This document shows, piece by piece, positions 35,405-44,749 of a stretch of 64,000 nucleotides of DNA. Each line of letters opens with the position of its first letter. Positions within the stretch are counted from its first letter, which is position 1. The stretch lies in contig JACQZX010000045.1 of the NCBI GenBank assembly GCA_016213665.1, forward strand, positions 1 through 64,000, read 5' to 3'. The notes beneath the pieces were generated by a model that worked only from the letters and a program-made list of their open reading frames with translations, was not told the DNA's origin and searched no databases. This stretch comes from Actinomycetota bacterium (GTDB taxonomy: Bacteria > Actinomycetota > Acidimicrobiia > Acidimicrobiales > Ilumatobacteraceae). Position numbers and translations under genes: made by a program.

Positions 35405-38400
35405 CGATCTCTCCTTGGTCGGCGCCGACGAACCCGCCGACGAGGTAGCGCTTCATCGCGTCGTTCTCCGTGCCGGGGCGGAAACCCATCCGTGCCGGAT
35501 GCCACACGCCGGTGCCGTCCTCGCCACCGTCTTCGGCCTTGGTGAACTTGACGAAGGATTCCTTCGGTGCCCCGTCAGCGCAGTAGACGTCGAGTTCGAA
35601 GCCCTTGCCGATCAACTGCCCGGCGCCGTCCTTGCGGGTCATGCTGTCGGTCATCAGCGTCGGTCGCAGCCACGCCCGCGTCACCGACTGGTGACTGCCG
35701 TAGCGGTAACCGGCCTGGTAGTTGGTGCGCGGGTTGCGGGCGAGACCATCTTCTCGGTTCTCGTGACCCTCGACGCTGCCATGGGTGGCGACGTGGAAGT
35801 GGAACCATGCGCGGGCAATTCCCGACACCACCGATGGACTGACGCGTGCGCGCACCATCCACCGGAACACGTGGTAGTCCTCGGGCTTGTCCTGCCAGCC
35901 CTTGAACGGGCGATCTGAGGGGTCGGCGTCGACCCACATGTAGTCGCTGTCCTTGACGCCCAGCTCGGCCGCGTCGTCGGGGTTGAGGTCGACGTAGCCC
36001 TCCGAGATCCAGGGCTTGCGCTTGTCGTGGCGGTAGAAGTCGCCGAAGGGACCGAAGATCAACACGTCGGTGTCGGTAGATGCACCCATCGAGTGACAGG
36101 CGTGACGGAACTTGGGGGTGACCATCACGTGGCTGAACCCATCGGCTCGCAACGGATGCTTGGAAGCGGCGATCTCGTCGGGGGTGCGCACCACGTGGCG
36201 GACCTGGCGAACCTCGACACTGAGATCGTCGATGTCGAGGCCGTATTGGTCGGGTTGCGCGGGATCGATCAACGGATGCGGGGTAGCCATCAATACACCC
36301 GGCTCGTACATCGTGCCGTCGACGGGCTCGCGATGCAGTGGCATGTTCTCGCCGTACTCGATGAACTCGTCCTCGTCGCGGTAGAACTCGAGGCGACCGG
36401 TCTTGGTGTACCACGGTTTGCTCTCGTTGGTCTGCTCCCAACCGACGATCCTCGGGGTTGTGCGCATCAGCATCAGGAAGGGGGTGCCCTTCTTGCACGA
36501 TTCGTGTAGGTCGTCGAAGCGATAGCCGCGAGTGGAGTTGCCGCCATCGAAGACGCGCTGGATGTAGACGCCCGGTGTCTTCTCGGTGACGAAGTGCCAG
36601 TAGTCGGCGAACCGAGGATCGTCGAGTTGTTCGCCGAGCGCGCCGGCAATCAGCGCGTTCACCTCCATGTCGTCGCGGGTGTCGAAAATGCGTTCCATCG
36701 GCGTCGCCGGCCAGGCCTGCAGGAACGGGTTCGTCACCGAGCCATACACGTCGGGCAGTTGCCGCTCTGGCCACGAGTCGACGCCGAACACGACATCGGC
36801 GTACTCACACGATGCTGTCCAATACCACTCGTGGTGCACGATCATCTCAATATTCGGCAGCGTGTTGACGATTACGTTGTGTGCGCCCTTGGCGTTGCCG
36901 AGCAGCGAGTTCGAGTTGGCGAAGTGCATTGTCTTGGTCGGCGTCGGCATATGCGTCTTGCCGGTGAACATCTTGTTGCCGACCTTCAACGGCCGGTCGC
37001 CGTAGTTGTAGTAGTGCGCCGACTCGGCCTTCAGGCGCTTGTTGACCTTGGCCTTGGCCTCAGGATCGAGGGTGACGTCGAAGGGGTCCTCGTAGATCCA
37101 CTGCCCGATACCGGAGAACGTCGGTAGGCGGTAGTTGCCCGCGTAGCTGCCGACTGTGCCGCCGTAGTGGCCAACGTTGTTGGTGAGGGCAGCGACGAGA
37201 ATGATCGTGCGATCCTTGTTGTCGTTGTTGAAGAAGTGGTTCGGGCCCATCCCTTCGACGAACAGGGTGCCGGCAGGGTTGGCTGCGATGTCCTTGGCGA
37301 GTTCCTCGATTGCATCGACGGGTACCCAGGTCACCTTGGAGATCTGTTCCGGCGTGCAGCACTCGTCGAGATGTTGTTTCACCGCGTCGAAGATCGGCCG
37401 TACCTCCACGCTGGTTCCGTCAACGAGCGTTACCGTGAACGTACCCTCGAGGGCAGGCTCGACATCGGCGGGGAAGTTGTCGCCGGTCTGATCATGAGTC
37501 ACCACTGCCGGTCGACCGGTGCCGAGGTTCCACACCGCCTGGTCGCCCCACGCCTCGCGCAAGTCCGTCGGTACGTATTGCAACGGTTGTTCGGCGGCCG
37601 GTGGCAGCTTCTCGCCGGGCTCGACCAACTTCACGGTGGTCAACGTTGCGCTCTCGTAGCCGGGAATAAAGTCGGCAGCCAGCAGCAGCTTCTTCGTGTC
37701 GCTCCGCACCAATAGCGGAAGGTCGGTGTGCGTCTTGACGAACCTTTCGTCGTAAAGTTCGTCGCGCACGATGACGTGCGCAAGCCCGAGAGCCAGTGCG
37801 CCGTCAGAACCGGCGCGGATGACGATCGCCCGATCGGCCTTACATGTCGACGACTGGTACTCCGGCGCGATTGTGACCACCTTTGCTCCGTGCAGGCGTG
37901 CCTCGGTGAGCCAGTGGCCATCGGGCATCTTGGTGGCGATCCAGTTCATGCCCCACAACGTGATCAGCTTGGCGTTCTCCGCAGTACTGAGGTCGAAGTC
38001 GAGCGTCTGCTGTCCGGTCACCATCGGGTGTCCCGGAGGCAGGTCGGTATGCCAGGAGTAACTGTCCCAGTGGCGACCACCGAGGGATTCGGAGGGCTGT
38101 ACGCCGCGCACCGCAACATCGAGCAACGCCATCATGTTGGTCAGCCGGTAGAAGCCGCCGACACGGAACGGCGCGTTGAATGGCATGCCGCCGCGGAACT
38201 TCAACACCTGCGTCCCCGCGCCGTGCATCGCCTCGATCATCTCTGGCTCGTAGTAACCCTGCTCCTCGAGCAGCGCCGCGCCTGCGTCGCCGCTGTAGGT
38301 TTCGGCGACATCCACGTAAACGCGGGCCACCAGCGCGGCGGCATCCTCGTGGCTCATCTTCACGAAGTCTTCCTTGCCGCGACCGGTGCGATATTCGAGA

Positions 38401-38942
38401 GGCGGCTGCCCATCGACATCGCGCGGCATTCCCTCGTCGACCCATCGCTTGAAGCCGGCGCGCACGTAGCAGCCCTTTACACGTCGATCGCTGTAGGCGC
38501 GACGGACGTACGCGAGGCCCGACACACATGCACGTGGATCCCAGCGGCTCGAGGCTTTGTTGCCGTAAAGGTCGCTCGCCTTGTGATACCCGAACGAAGC
38601 ATCGGCATAGACGGCGACACCGTTCTTTACGCTTGCCCGCAGCAGACACCCGTGGGTGTCGTTGGGAGCGCACAGGTAGTGGTAGGAGCTGTCGGGTGTG
38701 TAGAGGTCGCGGTAGACGTGCTCCCAGTCGCGGCTGGGGTAGGCGGCCAGCGGATTCTCGATCGGCTCGATCGGATCCAACATCGTGAGCTGCGCGGATA
38801 GCTGAGCGGTGCCGCCGGTGCCGGCCAACACACCCATCATTACTGCGGGGCCGGCAGCCAACATTTCCCGTCGAGAGAAACGCTGGTTGGCGTTCCCCGC
38901 AGACGACTGACCAACTGTGCTGTACTGCGACTGTGCATCCAT
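35397..38942 (-). CDS. Tat-exported molybdenum catalytic subunit, NarG/NxrA-like (type II DMSO reductase family)
   Basis: 1181 residues from the ATG at 38942 (a GTG at 38954 would add four). A Tat signal ([12 protein letters not shown]) places it outside the membrane. Near residue 91 the first cluster motif is C-x3-D-x3-C (CAPNDTHGC) with the fourth ligand in DPRAC (residue ~139). [13 protein letters not shown] carries the Asp (residue ~300) expected to bind molybdenum, as Asp222 does in E. coli NarG. These traits mark type II enzymes: periplasmic-type nitrate reductases, nitrite oxidoreductases, selenate, chlorate and perchlorate reductases, DMS and ethylbenzene dehydrogenases. The substrate cannot be fixed from sequence alone. 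Beta, haem and chaperone genes follow; no NarI is present. Confidence 0.9.
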   Translation of the reverse strand: MDAQSQYSTVGQSSAGNANQRFSRREMLAAGPAVMMGVLAGTGGTAQLSAQLTMLDPIEPIENPLAAYPSRDWEHVYRDLYTPDSSYHYLCAPNDTHGCLLRASVKNGVAVYADASFGYHKASDLYGNKASSRWDPRACVSGLAYVRRAYSDRRVKGCYVRAGFKRWVDEGMPRDVDGQPPLEYRTGRGKEDFVKMSHEDAAALVARVYVDVAETYSGDAGAALLEEQGYYEPEMIEAMHGAGTQVLKFRGGMPFNAPFRVGGFYRLTNMMALLDVAVRGVQPSESLGGRHWDSYSWHTDLPPGHPMVTGQQTLDFDLSTAENAKLITLWGMNWIATKMPDGHWLTEARLHGAKVVTIAPEYQSSTCKADRAIVIRAGSDGALALGLAHVIVRDELYDERFVKTHTDLPLLVRSDTKKLLLAADFIPGYESATLTTVKLVEPGEKLPPAAEQPLQYVPTDLREAWGDQAVWNLGTGRPAVVTHDQTGDNFPADVEPALEGTFTVTLVDGTSVEVRPIFDAVKQHLDECCTPEQISKVTWVPVDAIEELAKDIAANPAGTLFVEGMGPNHFFNNDNKDRTIILVAALTNNVGHYGGTVGSYAGNYRLPTFSGIGQWIYEDPFDVTLDPEAKAKVNKRLKAESAHYYNYGDRPLKVGNKMFTGKTHMPTPTKTMHFANSNSLLGNAKGAHNVIVNTLPNIEMIVHHEWYWTASCEYADVVFGVDSWPERQLPDVYGSVTNPFLQAWPATPMERIFDTRDDMEVNALIAGALGEQLDDPRFADYWHFVTEKTPGVYIQRVFDGGNSTRGYRFDDLHESCKKGTPFLMLMRTTPRIVGWEQTNESKPWYTKTGRLEFYRDEDEFIEYGENMPLHREPVDGTMYEPGVLMATPHPLIDPAQPDQYGLDIDDLSVEVRQVRHVVRTPDEIAASKHPLRADGFSHVMVTPKFRHACHSMGASTDTDVLIFGPFGDFYRHDKRKPWISEGYVDLNPDDAAELGVKDSDYMWVDADPSDRPFKGWQDKPEDYHVFRWMVRARVSPSVVSGIARAWFHFHVATHGSVEGHENREDGLARNPRTNYQAGYRYGSHQSVTRAWLRPTLMTDSMTRKDGAGQLIGKGFELDVYCADGAPKESFVKFTKAEDGGEDGTGVWHPARMGFRPGTENDAMKRYLVGGFVGADQGEIDG

Positions 38943-38963
38943 GTGCGATCCCACTTTGCTGTC

Positions 38964-38984
38964 GAGTCTCTGAGTGACAGACTC
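38964..38984. promoter_or_regulatory. Inverted repeat upstream of the molybdoenzyme operon
   Basis: GAGTCT-N9-AGACTC lies 22 bases before the alpha-subunit start, inside the 71-bp gap to mobB. It is a plausible operator, or a short hairpin after mobB; which protein binds is unknown. Confidence 0.4.
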
Positions 38985-39013
38985 AATGACCGCGTGGCGC
39001 GCCGACTAGGGAC

Positions 39014-39646
39014 TTAGGTCACGAGCTTGCTTGAGCTGCTCGTGCGGTTCCGGTTGGAGGCTGTTCGAGCAGTCGCAATCCTTCCGGCGACGGCGGTGAG
39101 TTCGTCGAAGCCGTATTCGTCGGCGAGCCCGGTGGGTTCGTCGGTGATCGTCAACCAGAGCGGCGGTCGGTTCGGTTGTGATGTCGAAACGGGCTTCGTT
39201 GGGATCGCGCGCCGGCGCACTTCCACGAGCAGGTCGTGCAGTGGTGCAAATCCTTCGGCCAGCACGACGTCGACGGCGCCCAGGTGCGCGCTCACCACGG
39301 CGGCGATGCGATCGAAGTCGGCTGACACGACAGGCGCATGGTGCGTGCCGGTCGCGGCCGTGGTGGAATCCGGATCAGGGGCGAGAAACAGCACCGCTCC
39401 GTCAGCACCAGCGAGAAGCACGGCCTCCGCACCTGCTTGCCGATGCCGCCACGAGTCGGAACCAACCTTGTCGGCTTGATGACCGTGCGGCGCGTGTTTG
39501 ACAGTGCCAACTCGCAGTCCGTGGGCGCGAAGCAGTGGAATCAGTTGTTCCAGCACTGTCGTCTTGCCGACCCCGGAAGATCCGACGAAAGAAACGATCA
39601 GTGGTGTTGCGTGCGTGTCGTCGTCACCGGTCGGGTTGCTGGTCAC
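39014..39646 (-). CDS. mobB: Molybdopterin-guanine dinucleotide biosynthesis protein MobB
   Basis: 210 residues. The P-loop GSSGVGKTTVLEQL is near residue 20, followed by the family sequence RVGTVKHAPHGHQADKVGSDSWRHRQAGA (in two parts). MobB is a GTP-binding helper for attaching GMP to molybdopterin, the cofactor form used by DMSO-reductase-family enzymes. The GTG at 39646 is chosen because upstream in-frame sequence is antisense shadow of the Rrf2 gene; TAGCGT lies 8 bases ahead. It is probably co-regulated with the enzyme downstream. Confidence 0.9.
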   Translation of the reverse strand: MTSNPTGDDDTHATPLIVSFVGSSGVGKTTVLEQLIPLLRAHGLRVGTVKHAPHGHQADKVGSDSWRHRQAGAEAVLLAGADGAVLFLAPDPDSTTAATGTHHAPVVSADFDRIAAVVSAHLGAVDVVLAEGFAPLHDLLVEVRRRAIPTKPVSTSQPNRPPLWLTITDEPTGLADEYGFDELTAVAGRIATARTASNRNRTSSSSKLVT

Positions 39647-39712
39647 GGAGTCGCACGCTAGTGGGGTCTTTCGGCCCTGGCTGCTCGTCGAGCGGTCCAG
39701 CAGTCTTCGACC

Positions 39713-40144
39713 ATGCGACTGGAGGTCACCCGTCGATCGGAATTGGCCGTGCGCGCGATGATCGTCCTCGGTGGTAATCAAGGGCGGATGAAGGGCGCTG
39801 TTCTCGCGCAGGCGTTGGGGACCACGCCCGCTTTCGTGGCCCAGGTGGTGGGTCCGTTGGTGAAGGCCGGATGGGTGCGCTCGGATCCTGGGCCTGCTGG
39901 CGGGTACGCGGTGCACGCGGCGTTGGCCGAGGTGAGCGTGCTGCAGGTGATCGAGGCCGTCGATGGGGTAGTCGACAGCGGGGTGTGCGTCGTCGAGGCG
40001 AGGGCGTGCGACCGGTCGGCCCCGTGTGTTCTGCACTTCGCCTGGAGCCGAGCCCGCGCCGAGTTGGTTCGCGCACTCGGCGAGACGCCGTTGTCGACGC
40101 TGGCGGAAGCGACGGCGGCCGACGGCGGAGTCGTTTCGCGTTAG
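39713..40144 (+). CDS. Rrf2-family transcriptional regulator
   Basis: 143 residues. The N-terminal winged helix (RRSELAVRAMIVLGGN ... GTTPAFVAQVVGPLVKAGWV ... GPAGGYAV) is typical. Three Cys, at residues ~92, 99 and 105 (C-x6-C-x5-C), match the Fe-S ligand positions of IscR/NsrR, with one extra residue in the first gap. It could sense nitric oxide, oxygen or Fe-S status. It is divergent from mobB and the molybdoenzyme genes, which are the obvious targets. Confidence 0.87.
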   Translation: MRLEVTRRSELAVRAMIVLGGNQGRMKGAVLAQALGTTPAFVAQVVGPLVKAGWVRSDPGPAGGYAVHAALAEVSVLQVIEAVDGVVDSGVCVVEARACDRSAPCVLHFAWSRARAELVRALGETPLSTLAEATAADGGVVSR

Positions 40145-40236
40145 GGTGGTCGCCCTCCACTCAGAGGTCGACGTCAGCGATGAGTTCGACGTACCCGCGG
40201 CCGGGTAGATTTCCGACCCGACCAAGGGAGAACGCA

Positions 40237-41163
40237 TTGATCGGCTTCATCGGACTCGGCAACATGGGAAGCGCTGTCGCCCGCAACCTTCTACGCGCCG
40301 GCTTCGAGGTGTGCGTCCACGATGTTCGACCAGACGCCGCAACGGCCTTGCTCGCCGACGGTGCCACTTGGGCAGGCTCGCCAGTGGAACTGATCGACAA
40401 GGTGGATGTGGTGCTGTCAATGGTGTTTGGCCCAGTCCAGATCGAGCAGGTCGTGCGTGGCGACAACGGTTTGCTCGCCGGCGATTGCCGAGACAAATCA
40501 TGGATCGACCTCACTACCAGCGACCCGACGCTGATGCGGGAACTTGCGGCCGACTTCGCACGCGCCGGTGGCAGTCCCGTCGACTCGCCCGTGACCGGCT
40601 CGATCGATTCGGCGATCCGCGGCGACATGATCCTCTTCGTTGGCGGCCAGCCTGAGCACATCGCGCGCGTGCGGTCGGTACTCGATGCCATCGGTGTAGT
40701 TCGATTGGTCGGCGCTTACGGCAACGGGTACGTCGCCAAACTGGTGAACAACCAGCTGTGGTTGATCCACGCGGCGGCAATCGGCGAAGCGATGGTCGCA
40801 GCGAAGGTGGCAGGGCTGGAACCCGACGTGTGGTGGGAGGCGATGAAAGGTGGGGCGGCGGAGAGTTTCGTGATGCAGCACGACGTGCCCTCAATATTCG
40901 CCGGCCACTACGACCCGTCGTTCCGTTTGGAGCTGTGTCTCAAAGACCTCGGCCTCATCGACCGGTTTCTCGATGAGGTCGGTACCCGCCACGAGCTGAC
41001 CATGGCGGCTCACGCTCGCTTCCGCGAGGCCGCCGACCGCTACGGCGCGGGCGCTGGCGAGATGACCGTGTGCAAAGTGATCGAGGACGACGCCGGTGTC
41101 GACCTGCGAGTTACGGGCGATTGGATCGCCCCGTGGGAAGTAAAGCACCCCACCGATAGTTGA
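40237..41163 (+). CDS. 3-hydroxyisobutyrate dehydrogenase-like NAD(P) oxidoreductase
   Basis: 308 residues. The Rossmann motif GFIGLGNMGSAVARNLL opens the protein, DSPVTGSIDSAIRGDM is the substrate-binding signature and GYVAKLVNNQLW holds the catalytic Lys. The family oxidises beta-hydroxyacids. The start is a TTG at 40237 with AAGGGAG 6 bases upstream; this is the only start that places the Rossmann strand at the N-terminus, though the frame is open much further upstream. Substrate unknown. Confidence 0.88.
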   Translation: MIGFIGLGNMGSAVARNLLRAGFEVCVHDVRPDAATALLADGATWAGSPVELIDKVDVVLSMVFGPVQIEQVVRGDNGLLAGDCRDKSWIDLTTSDPTLMRELAADFARAGGSPVDSPVTGSIDSAIRGDMILFVGGQPEHIARVRSVLDAIGVVRLVGAYGNGYVAKLVNNQLWLIHAAAIGEAMVAAKVAGLEPDVWWEAMKGGAAESFVMQHDVPSIFAGHYDPSFRLELCLKDLGLIDRFLDEVGTRHELTMAAHARFREAADRYGAGAGEMTVCKVIEDDAGVDLRVTGDWIAPWEVKHPTDS

Positions 41164-41252
41164 CAACGCAACCCGTTTCAAGCGGTGACCTTCGCCTCTG
41201 ACACAATGTTGTCTGCTGCGCGACGCTGAATCCAGCGAACCGGAGGCGCGGC

Positions 41253-42575
41253 ATGCGATTACGGGACTTGCAACATGGCGCCGATCGCGACTTGGCCGCC
41301 GAGCTAAGTCGTTGGGTGGCCCTTGGCCTTGTTTCCGCCGACCAGTCGGCGGCGATCCGTGAGCATGAACGGCGCCGCGCGATTGGCGAGGTGAAGTCCA
41401 CGGCTGTTGCGTCGCCGCGGAAAGTGGCTCCGGTCGCGGAGGCGCTCGGCTACCTCGGTGGAATTTTGGCGACCGTTGGGTTGGTCTTGTTGGTTGCCCG
41501 CTACTGGCCGGACATGGCGACTCCAGGTCGGTTGGCGCTGAGTGCCGGTAGCACGGTTGCGCTGTTGATCGCAGGCACACTCGTTCCCGAACACGCTGAC
41601 CCGGCGTTTGCCCGTCTGCGTGGATTTCTGTGGTTGGCGTCGGCGGCGACGGGGGCCTTGTTCGCGTTCGTTGCCTGCCAAGACGGGCTCGGCATCACCA
41701 AACGGGCGACGGTGGTGTTCGCCTGCGCTGCGTTCGTGACTCTTCAGAGCGGCGTGCTGTGGTGGGGCCGCAATCGGCCACTACAACAGCTGTCGTTTCT
41801 CGGTGCGGACGTGGTCGCAGCAGGTGCGGCAACCGCCATCGCCGCGGGCGAGGGGCCGGTGGGGCTTGTGGTGTGGTCGGTGGGCGCCGCCTATTTGATC
41901 GGTGGCCTCCGACGCCTGGCGACCTTCCCGCTCCTCACTGAACTAGTCGGAGCGATCGCACTGACGGTTGGTGCAATCACTACCGCTTCTTCGTGGCAGG
42001 CATTCGGCTTGCCATTCGCGGCAATGAACGCTCTCGCATTGCTCGCGCTTGCGGTCGCTCCGCAGCTGGGGCTACGTGTAAATGATCGCCGCCTCTGCGC
42101 GGTAGTGGGTGCCTTGACGTTGCTGGCAGTCGGCCCGGGCGCGATCGGGTACTTCGCTCGCGAAGCGGGACTTGTAACGGGAGCGACTGTTTGGGGTTTC
42201 GGATCCGTACTGCTTTTCCTGGGAGCTAACAGGCGCGTGCGCGTGCCCGCCGTTGTTGAAGTAGCTGGTGGCGTGGCGCTCATCGCGGGTGCTGCTATCA
42301 CGGCCGTGCAACTGCCCGGCTTTGCCCCCATCTTCGGGATCGCGACTGCCGTCGGCCTCGTCGTTCTCGGCATGCTGCCCGGCCGCGTGTTGTTGTCGGT
42401 CTTCGGCTCGGTCGGCCTACTGGTGAACGTTCCCTGGGCAATTGGATGGTTCTTCCCGGGAGACGGTCGCGCGCCATTACTGATCCTGATCTCGGGCGTG
42501 CTCATCTTGGTGCTGGCTGTGTTCCTGTCGCGTCAGCGCGGTCGCTTCCGGAGTGAACTGGCAAGTAGGCACTGA
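41253..42575 (+). CDS. DUF2157 membrane protein
   Basis: 440 residues. The N-terminal cytoplasmic part (LAAELSRWVALGLVSADQSAAI) is the DUF2157 signature, followed by about fourteen hydrophobic helices. GGAGG sits upstream of the ATG. Function unknown. The last 43 bases overlap the 3' end of the opposing phosphoribosyltransferase gene. Confidence 0.8.
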   Translation: MRLRDLQHGADRDLAAELSRWVALGLVSADQSAAIREHERRRAIGEVKSTAVASPRKVAPVAEALGYLGGILATVGLVLLVARYWPDMATPGRLALSAGSTVALLIAGTLVPEHADPAFARLRGFLWLASAATGALFAFVACQDGLGITKRATVVFACAAFVTLQSGVLWWGRNRPLQQLSFLGADVVAAGAATAIAAGEGPVGLVVWSVGAAYLIGGLRRLATFPLLTELVGAIALTVGAITTASSWQAFGLPFAAMNALALLALAVAPQLGLRVNDRRLCAVVGALTLLAVGPGAIGYFAREAGLVTGATVWGFGSVLLFLGANRRVRVPAVVEVAGGVALIAGAAITAVQLPGFAPIFGIATAVGLVVLGMLPGRVLLSVFGSVGLLVNVPWAIGWFFPGDGRAPLLILISGVLILVLAVFLSRQRGRFRSELASRH

Positions 42576-43210
42576 ACGACCTCGTCATCGGTCGTCGCTT
42601 CGAAGTTGTCGTACAGCTCGCCGACCGCACGGAAGTTCTGCTCGGTGACGGCCACGAACGCGTCGGCCTCGCCGCGCATGTTTCGATCCCAACCCAGCGG
42701 GGCGATCGGCACCGCGAGCACTACTCGTTCGGCGCCGTGAGCGCGCACGACGCGACAGGCCACGCGCGCTGTAGCGCCGGTGGCGATGCCGTCGTCGATC
42801 ACCCACACTGCCTTGCCGGCGAGTTGCACTCGTTGTGTTCCCTGCCGATACGCATTCACCCGTCGTTCGAGTTCTTTGCGTTCCCTTCGCTCGACTGCAG
42901 CAATCTCGTCGGGCGTGATGTCGAGTGCCTGGATGGTCTGGTCGTCGAGAAACCTGATGCTGTCTTCGCCGATTGCTCCCATCGCCAGCTCGGGGTGCGA
43001 AGGCACGCCGAGCTTGCGTACCAGCACGACATCGAGCGGGAGGTCGAATGCGAGTGCAACTTGCGCAGCAACGGGAACTCCACCGCGCGGCATGCCGACA
43101 ACGACCGTGCCGTTCAGGCTCGGGTCGTTGCCGTTCGGGTCGTTGAGGATGAGGTCGTTGAGGACCGCCGCCAGCCGTTGTCCGGCTTCGACTCGATCTC
43201 GAAACCTCAT
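42533..43210 (-). CDS. Phosphoribosyltransferase-domain protein
   Basis: 225 residues. The PRPP-binding loop is VWVIDDGIATGATARVA (residues ~135-150), and VVVGMPRGGVPVAAQVA and RKLGVPSHPELAMGAIGE are shared with the COG1926 group. That group is often fused or linked to dienelactone hydrolase-like proteins; its substrate is unknown. A short in-frame repeat near the N-terminus (LNDLILNDPNGND) comes from small DNA repeats around 43135-43165. GGAGGG precedes the ATG. Confidence 0.85.
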   Translation of the reverse strand: MRFRDRVEAGQRLAAVLNDLILNDPNGNDPSLNGTVVVGMPRGGVPVAAQVALAFDLPLDVVLVRKLGVPSHPELAMGAIGEDSIRFLDDQTIQALDITPDEIAAVERRERKELERRVNAYRQGTQRVQLAGKAVWVIDDGIATGATARVACRVVRAHGAERVVLAVPIAPLGWDRNMRGEADAFVAVTEQNFRAVGELYDNFEATTDDEVVQCLLASSLRKRPR

Positions 43211-43246
43211 GGCGCGCCCTCCGACGCAACTCGAACCGATTGAACT

Positions 43247-44617
43247 CTAGCGCTGAGCTTGAGCGGCGCGGGGGCGACGCGCGCGGCGAGGCCCACTACC
43301 CGCGGGTGTCTGCCGCGGGGCCGCGTGGCCGTTCTGCGTTACTCGCCGCGGACGACCGTTGTGCGAAGTGGTCGGCGCACCCGATGAACGGCGCTGGCCG
43401 GGTTGCACACGAGTTGGCTGAGCGATCCTTCGCGTCGGTTGCGCGGGTCCGGCCAGCTGGCTCAGCAGCGGGTGGCCGGCCTGCACCGACTCGGTGACAA
43501 TTGGCCGAATGCCAGCCAATCGCGTCATCGAGCGGACATCCTTGCGCTGCTCGGGGGTCACGACCGTCACCACGACACCGGCGGCGCCAGCCCGCGCCGT
43601 GCGGCCCGAGCGGTGAAGAAAGGCCTTGTGCTCGGCGGGCGGATCGACGTGCACCACCAGGCGAACGTCGTCGACGTGGATGCCACGGGCGGCGATGTCG
43701 GTGGCCACGAGCACCGACACGGAACCTGCGGAGAAGTCGGCGAGGTTGCGCTCACGCGCGTTCTGCGACAGGTTCCCGTGCAGCTCGACTGCCGGAATAC
43801 CCGATTGGCCGAGTTGTTTGACGAGCTTCTTGGCCCCGTGCTTGGTGCGTGTGAACAGCAAGCTGCGGTCGGGACCGGCGGCGAGACGGGTGACAACCGC
43901 CAACTTGTCGGCGAGCGTCGTCTCGAGCTGGTGATGCGTCATCTCCGCGACCGGTGAGTCGGCCGGATCGAGCTCGTGGGTCACCGGGTTGTGCAGGTAA
44001 CGATCGATGAGAACCTTCACGTCGTTGTCGAGCGTGGCGCTGAAGAGCAACCGCTGCCCGGTCTTGGCGGTGCGGTCCATGATGCGCTTGACGGCGGGCA
44101 GGAAGCCCATGTCGGCCATGTGATCTGCCTCGTCGATGACGGTGACATCGACGCGATCGAGTCGGCAATGGCCCTGCTGCATCAGGTCCTCCAAGCGGCC
44201 GGGGCAGGCGACGACGATGTCGACGCCTTGGCGCAGTGCCGCAGTCTGATTCCCGAAACCGACGCCGCCATAGACGACGGTGTGGCGCAGCTTCATCGCC
44301 TTCGCGAGTGGCGCGATTACGGCCGCCACCTGGTTGGCGAGTTCGCGGGTGGGCACGAGCACGAGCCCGCGGGGTGACCCGGGGCGAGGTTGTTCACCGG
44401 CGGTGGCGAGCGCTGTGACCAGCGGGATCGCGAAGGCGATGGTCTTGCCGCTGCCGGTCTTGCCGCGGCCGAGAAGGTCGCGGCCGGCGAGCGAGTCGGT
44501 CAATGTGGCCGTCTGGATGGGGAATGGTTCGGTGACGCCGCCGGCGGCGAGCGCGGCGACAATTGCGGCGGGTACGCCGAGCGACGCGAACGAAGGCGCC
44601 TGGGTAACGAGGGACAT
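43247..44617 (-). CDS. DEAD-box ATP-dependent RNA helicase
   Basis: 456 residues. Motifs in order: Q motif (PFPIQTATL), I (GRGKTGSGKT), Ia (PTRELANQV), II as DEAD (VIDEADHMADMG), III (SAT), IV-V (VLVATDIAARGIHVDDV) and VI (HRSGRTARAG). The C-terminal tail is Arg/Gly/Pro-rich and should bind RNA. The ATG at 44617 starts ten residues before the conserved core. Likely roles are ribosome assembly or RNA decay, often cold-linked. Confidence 0.94.
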   Translation of the reverse strand: MSLVTQAPSFASLGVPAAIVAALAAGGVTEPFPIQTATLTDSLAGRDLLGRGKTGSGKTIAFAIPLVTALATAGEQPRPGSPRGLVLVPTRELANQVAAVIAPLAKAMKLRHTVVYGGVGFGNQTAALRQGVDIVVACPGRLEDLMQQGHCRLDRVDVTVIDEADHMADMGFLPAVKRIMDRTAKTGQRLLFSATLDNDVKVLIDRYLHNPVTHELDPADSPVAEMTHHQLETTLADKLAVVTRLAAGPDRSLLFTRTKHGAKKLVKQLGQSGIPAVELHGNLSQNARERNLADFSAGSVSVLVATDIAARGIHVDDVRLVVHVDPPAEHKAFLHRSGRTARAGAAGVVVTVVTPEQRKDVRSMTRLAGIRPIVTESVQAGHPLLSQLAGPAQPTRRIAQPTRVQPGQRRSSGAPTTSHNGRPRRVTQNGHAAPRQTPAGSGPRRARRPRAAQAQR

Positions 44618-44737
44618 GACAGTTCTTTCTGTGGAGGGGTGGCCGTGGATGCACTGGCCAACAACCGCTGCACTCGACCGTTGCAACAACCGTGCCGCAA
44701 CGTGAGCAGGCTATCGCCGCTGCCCTTGCAAACCTCG

Positions 44738-44743
44738 TATGGT
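44738..44743 (+). promoter_or_regulatory. -10 box, probable leaderless acyl-CoA dehydrogenase promoter
   Basis: TATGGT ends 6 bases before the ATG at 44750 and no ribosome binding site is present. Confidence 0.45.
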
Positions 44744-44749
44744 CGCGGG

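Noticed and set aside
34019-35545. Plus-strand open frame of about 508 codons
   Set aside because: It lies opposite the Fe-S subunit, whose Cys motifs are unmistakable; no coding features of its own.
31520-38942. A NarI or NrfD-type membrane anchor
   Set aside because: The only multi-helix protein here is mraY; the gamma subunit is an exported EB_dh-like protein.
39647-40237. N-terminal extension of mobB to about 407 residues
   Set aside because: The extra sequence is the reverse complement of the Rrf2 gene and has no domain; the MobB P-loop follows closely after the GTG at 39646.
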